Part shown: piece by piece, positions 63,774 through 64,000 of the stretch
How the letters are laid out: each line of letters starts with the position of its first letter
How positions within the stretch are numbered: the first letter of the stretch is position 1
Origin: Rhizobium sp. NFR03
GTDB lineage: Bacteria > Pseudomonadota > Alphaproteobacteria > Rhizobiales > Rhizobiaceae
Assembly (NCBI RefSeq): GCF_900111275.1
Contig: NZ_FOGR01000002.1
Location: 620,001 to 684,000, forward strand
Direction of reading: 5' to 3'
DNA length: 64,000 nt
Made by a program: the position numbers and the translations under genes
The notes under the pieces: model-generated
The model's database searches: none
The model's input: only the letters and a program-made list of their open reading frames with translations
Told to the model about the DNA's origin: nothing

Positions 63774-64000
63774 TCAGTGTCCGTTGCGAATGCGAGCGTG
63801 GAGCGGGTTGAACCCCATGCGGTAGACAAGTTCGGCGGGGCGGGTGACCGACCAGATGGCGAGATCGGCCCGCTTGCCAACCTCCAGCGTTCCCACCTCG
63901 TCGACGAGCCCCAGCGCCCGTGCCGCCTCCCGCGTCACGCCGGCAATGCACTCCGTCACCGTCATGCCGAACAGCGTCGCGGCCATGTTCATGGTGAGAA
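63774..64000 (-). CDS. hutI: Imidazolonepropionase HutI, C-terminal end (5' part outside window)
   Basis: The frame is open to the right edge, so only about the last 75 residues are present. [20 protein letters not shown] followed by [20 protein letters not shown] and ADLAIW are typical of the C-terminus of HutI. It hydrolyses imidazolonepropionate to N-formiminoglutamate. It heads the hutH-hutG-hutU-hutD genes in this window. Confidence 0.93.
   Translation of the reverse strand, partial: LTMNMAATLFGMTVTECIAGVTREAARALGLVDEVGTLEVGKRADLAIWSVTRPAELVYRMGFNPLHARIRNGH

Overview
The window looks like a chromosomal segment from the family Rhizobiaceae (Alphaproteobacteria; Rhizobium/Agrobacterium/Sinorhizobium-like; genus not resolvable by eye). 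The evidence is the rhizobial flagellar order with the regulator Rem, the aglR/aglEFGAK alpha-glucoside operon, a zwf-pgl-edd operon, an acsA2 / CbrA-like kinase / phasin neighbourhood, and a tRNA-His that lacks G-1 and carries A73. Base composition is GC-rich, genes are tightly packed, and no insertion sequence, phage or CRISPR array was seen. The window starts inside fliK and ends inside hutI.

Layout. (1) 1-13.2 kb: flagellar block on the plus strand: fliK (partial), a motE-like secreted SLT protein, rem, flgE, flgK, flgL, flaF, flbT, flgD, fliQ, flhA, fliR, then four small accessory genes (FliJ-like, FlgJ rod-binding-like, FlgN-like, and a membrane-anchored FliL-like protein). (2) 13.5-15.4 kb: a WecG/TagA glycosyltransferase and folD. 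(3) 15.4-23.3 kb: LacI-type aglR divergent from aglEFGAK, with a perfect 18-bp operator. (4) 23.4-24.6 kb: a small insert with an orotate phosphoribosyltransferase paralogue and a HigBA-type toxin-antitoxin pair with a clear operator. (5) 24.6-28.8 kb: zwf-pgl-edd (minus strand), the entry to the Entner-Doudoroff pathway. (6) 28.9-41.1 kb: polyamine region: puuA-puuB, a flavoprotein, a chemoreceptor, a LysE exporter, and potFGHI. (7) 41.3-45.6 kb: an ScfR/RamB-type XRE regulator, two small ORFs and acetoacetyl-CoA synthetase. (8) 45.6-50.9 kb: a candidate sRNA, a 1349-residue PAS histidine kinase of CbrA/PleC type, a phasin with a palindromic operator, and tRNA-His(GTG). (9) 51.1-55.3 kb: a TagD-like cytidylyltransferase, a CDP-glycerol glycerophosphotransferase-like protein and a second chemoreceptor ending in a CheR-docking pentapeptide. 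(10) 55.7-59.0 kb: a small lipoprotein, a membrane alpha/beta hydrolase-like protein and a SolA-like oxidase. (11) 59.1-64.0 kb: hutI(partial)-hutH-hutG-hutU-hutD for histidine breakdown.

How it fits together. The window combines motility and its control with nutrient uptake and catabolism (alpha-glucosides feeding Entner-Doudoroff, polyamines, histidine, acetoacetate/PHB). The least explained elements are intergenic: a promoter-plus-terminator sRNA candidate, a 31-codon ORF followed by two hairpins, strong stem-loops just after two binding-protein genes, and several palindromic operators. The TagD/glycerophosphotransferase pair, suggesting a glycerol-phosphate surface polymer in a Gram-negative, is the most intriguing protein-coding locus.
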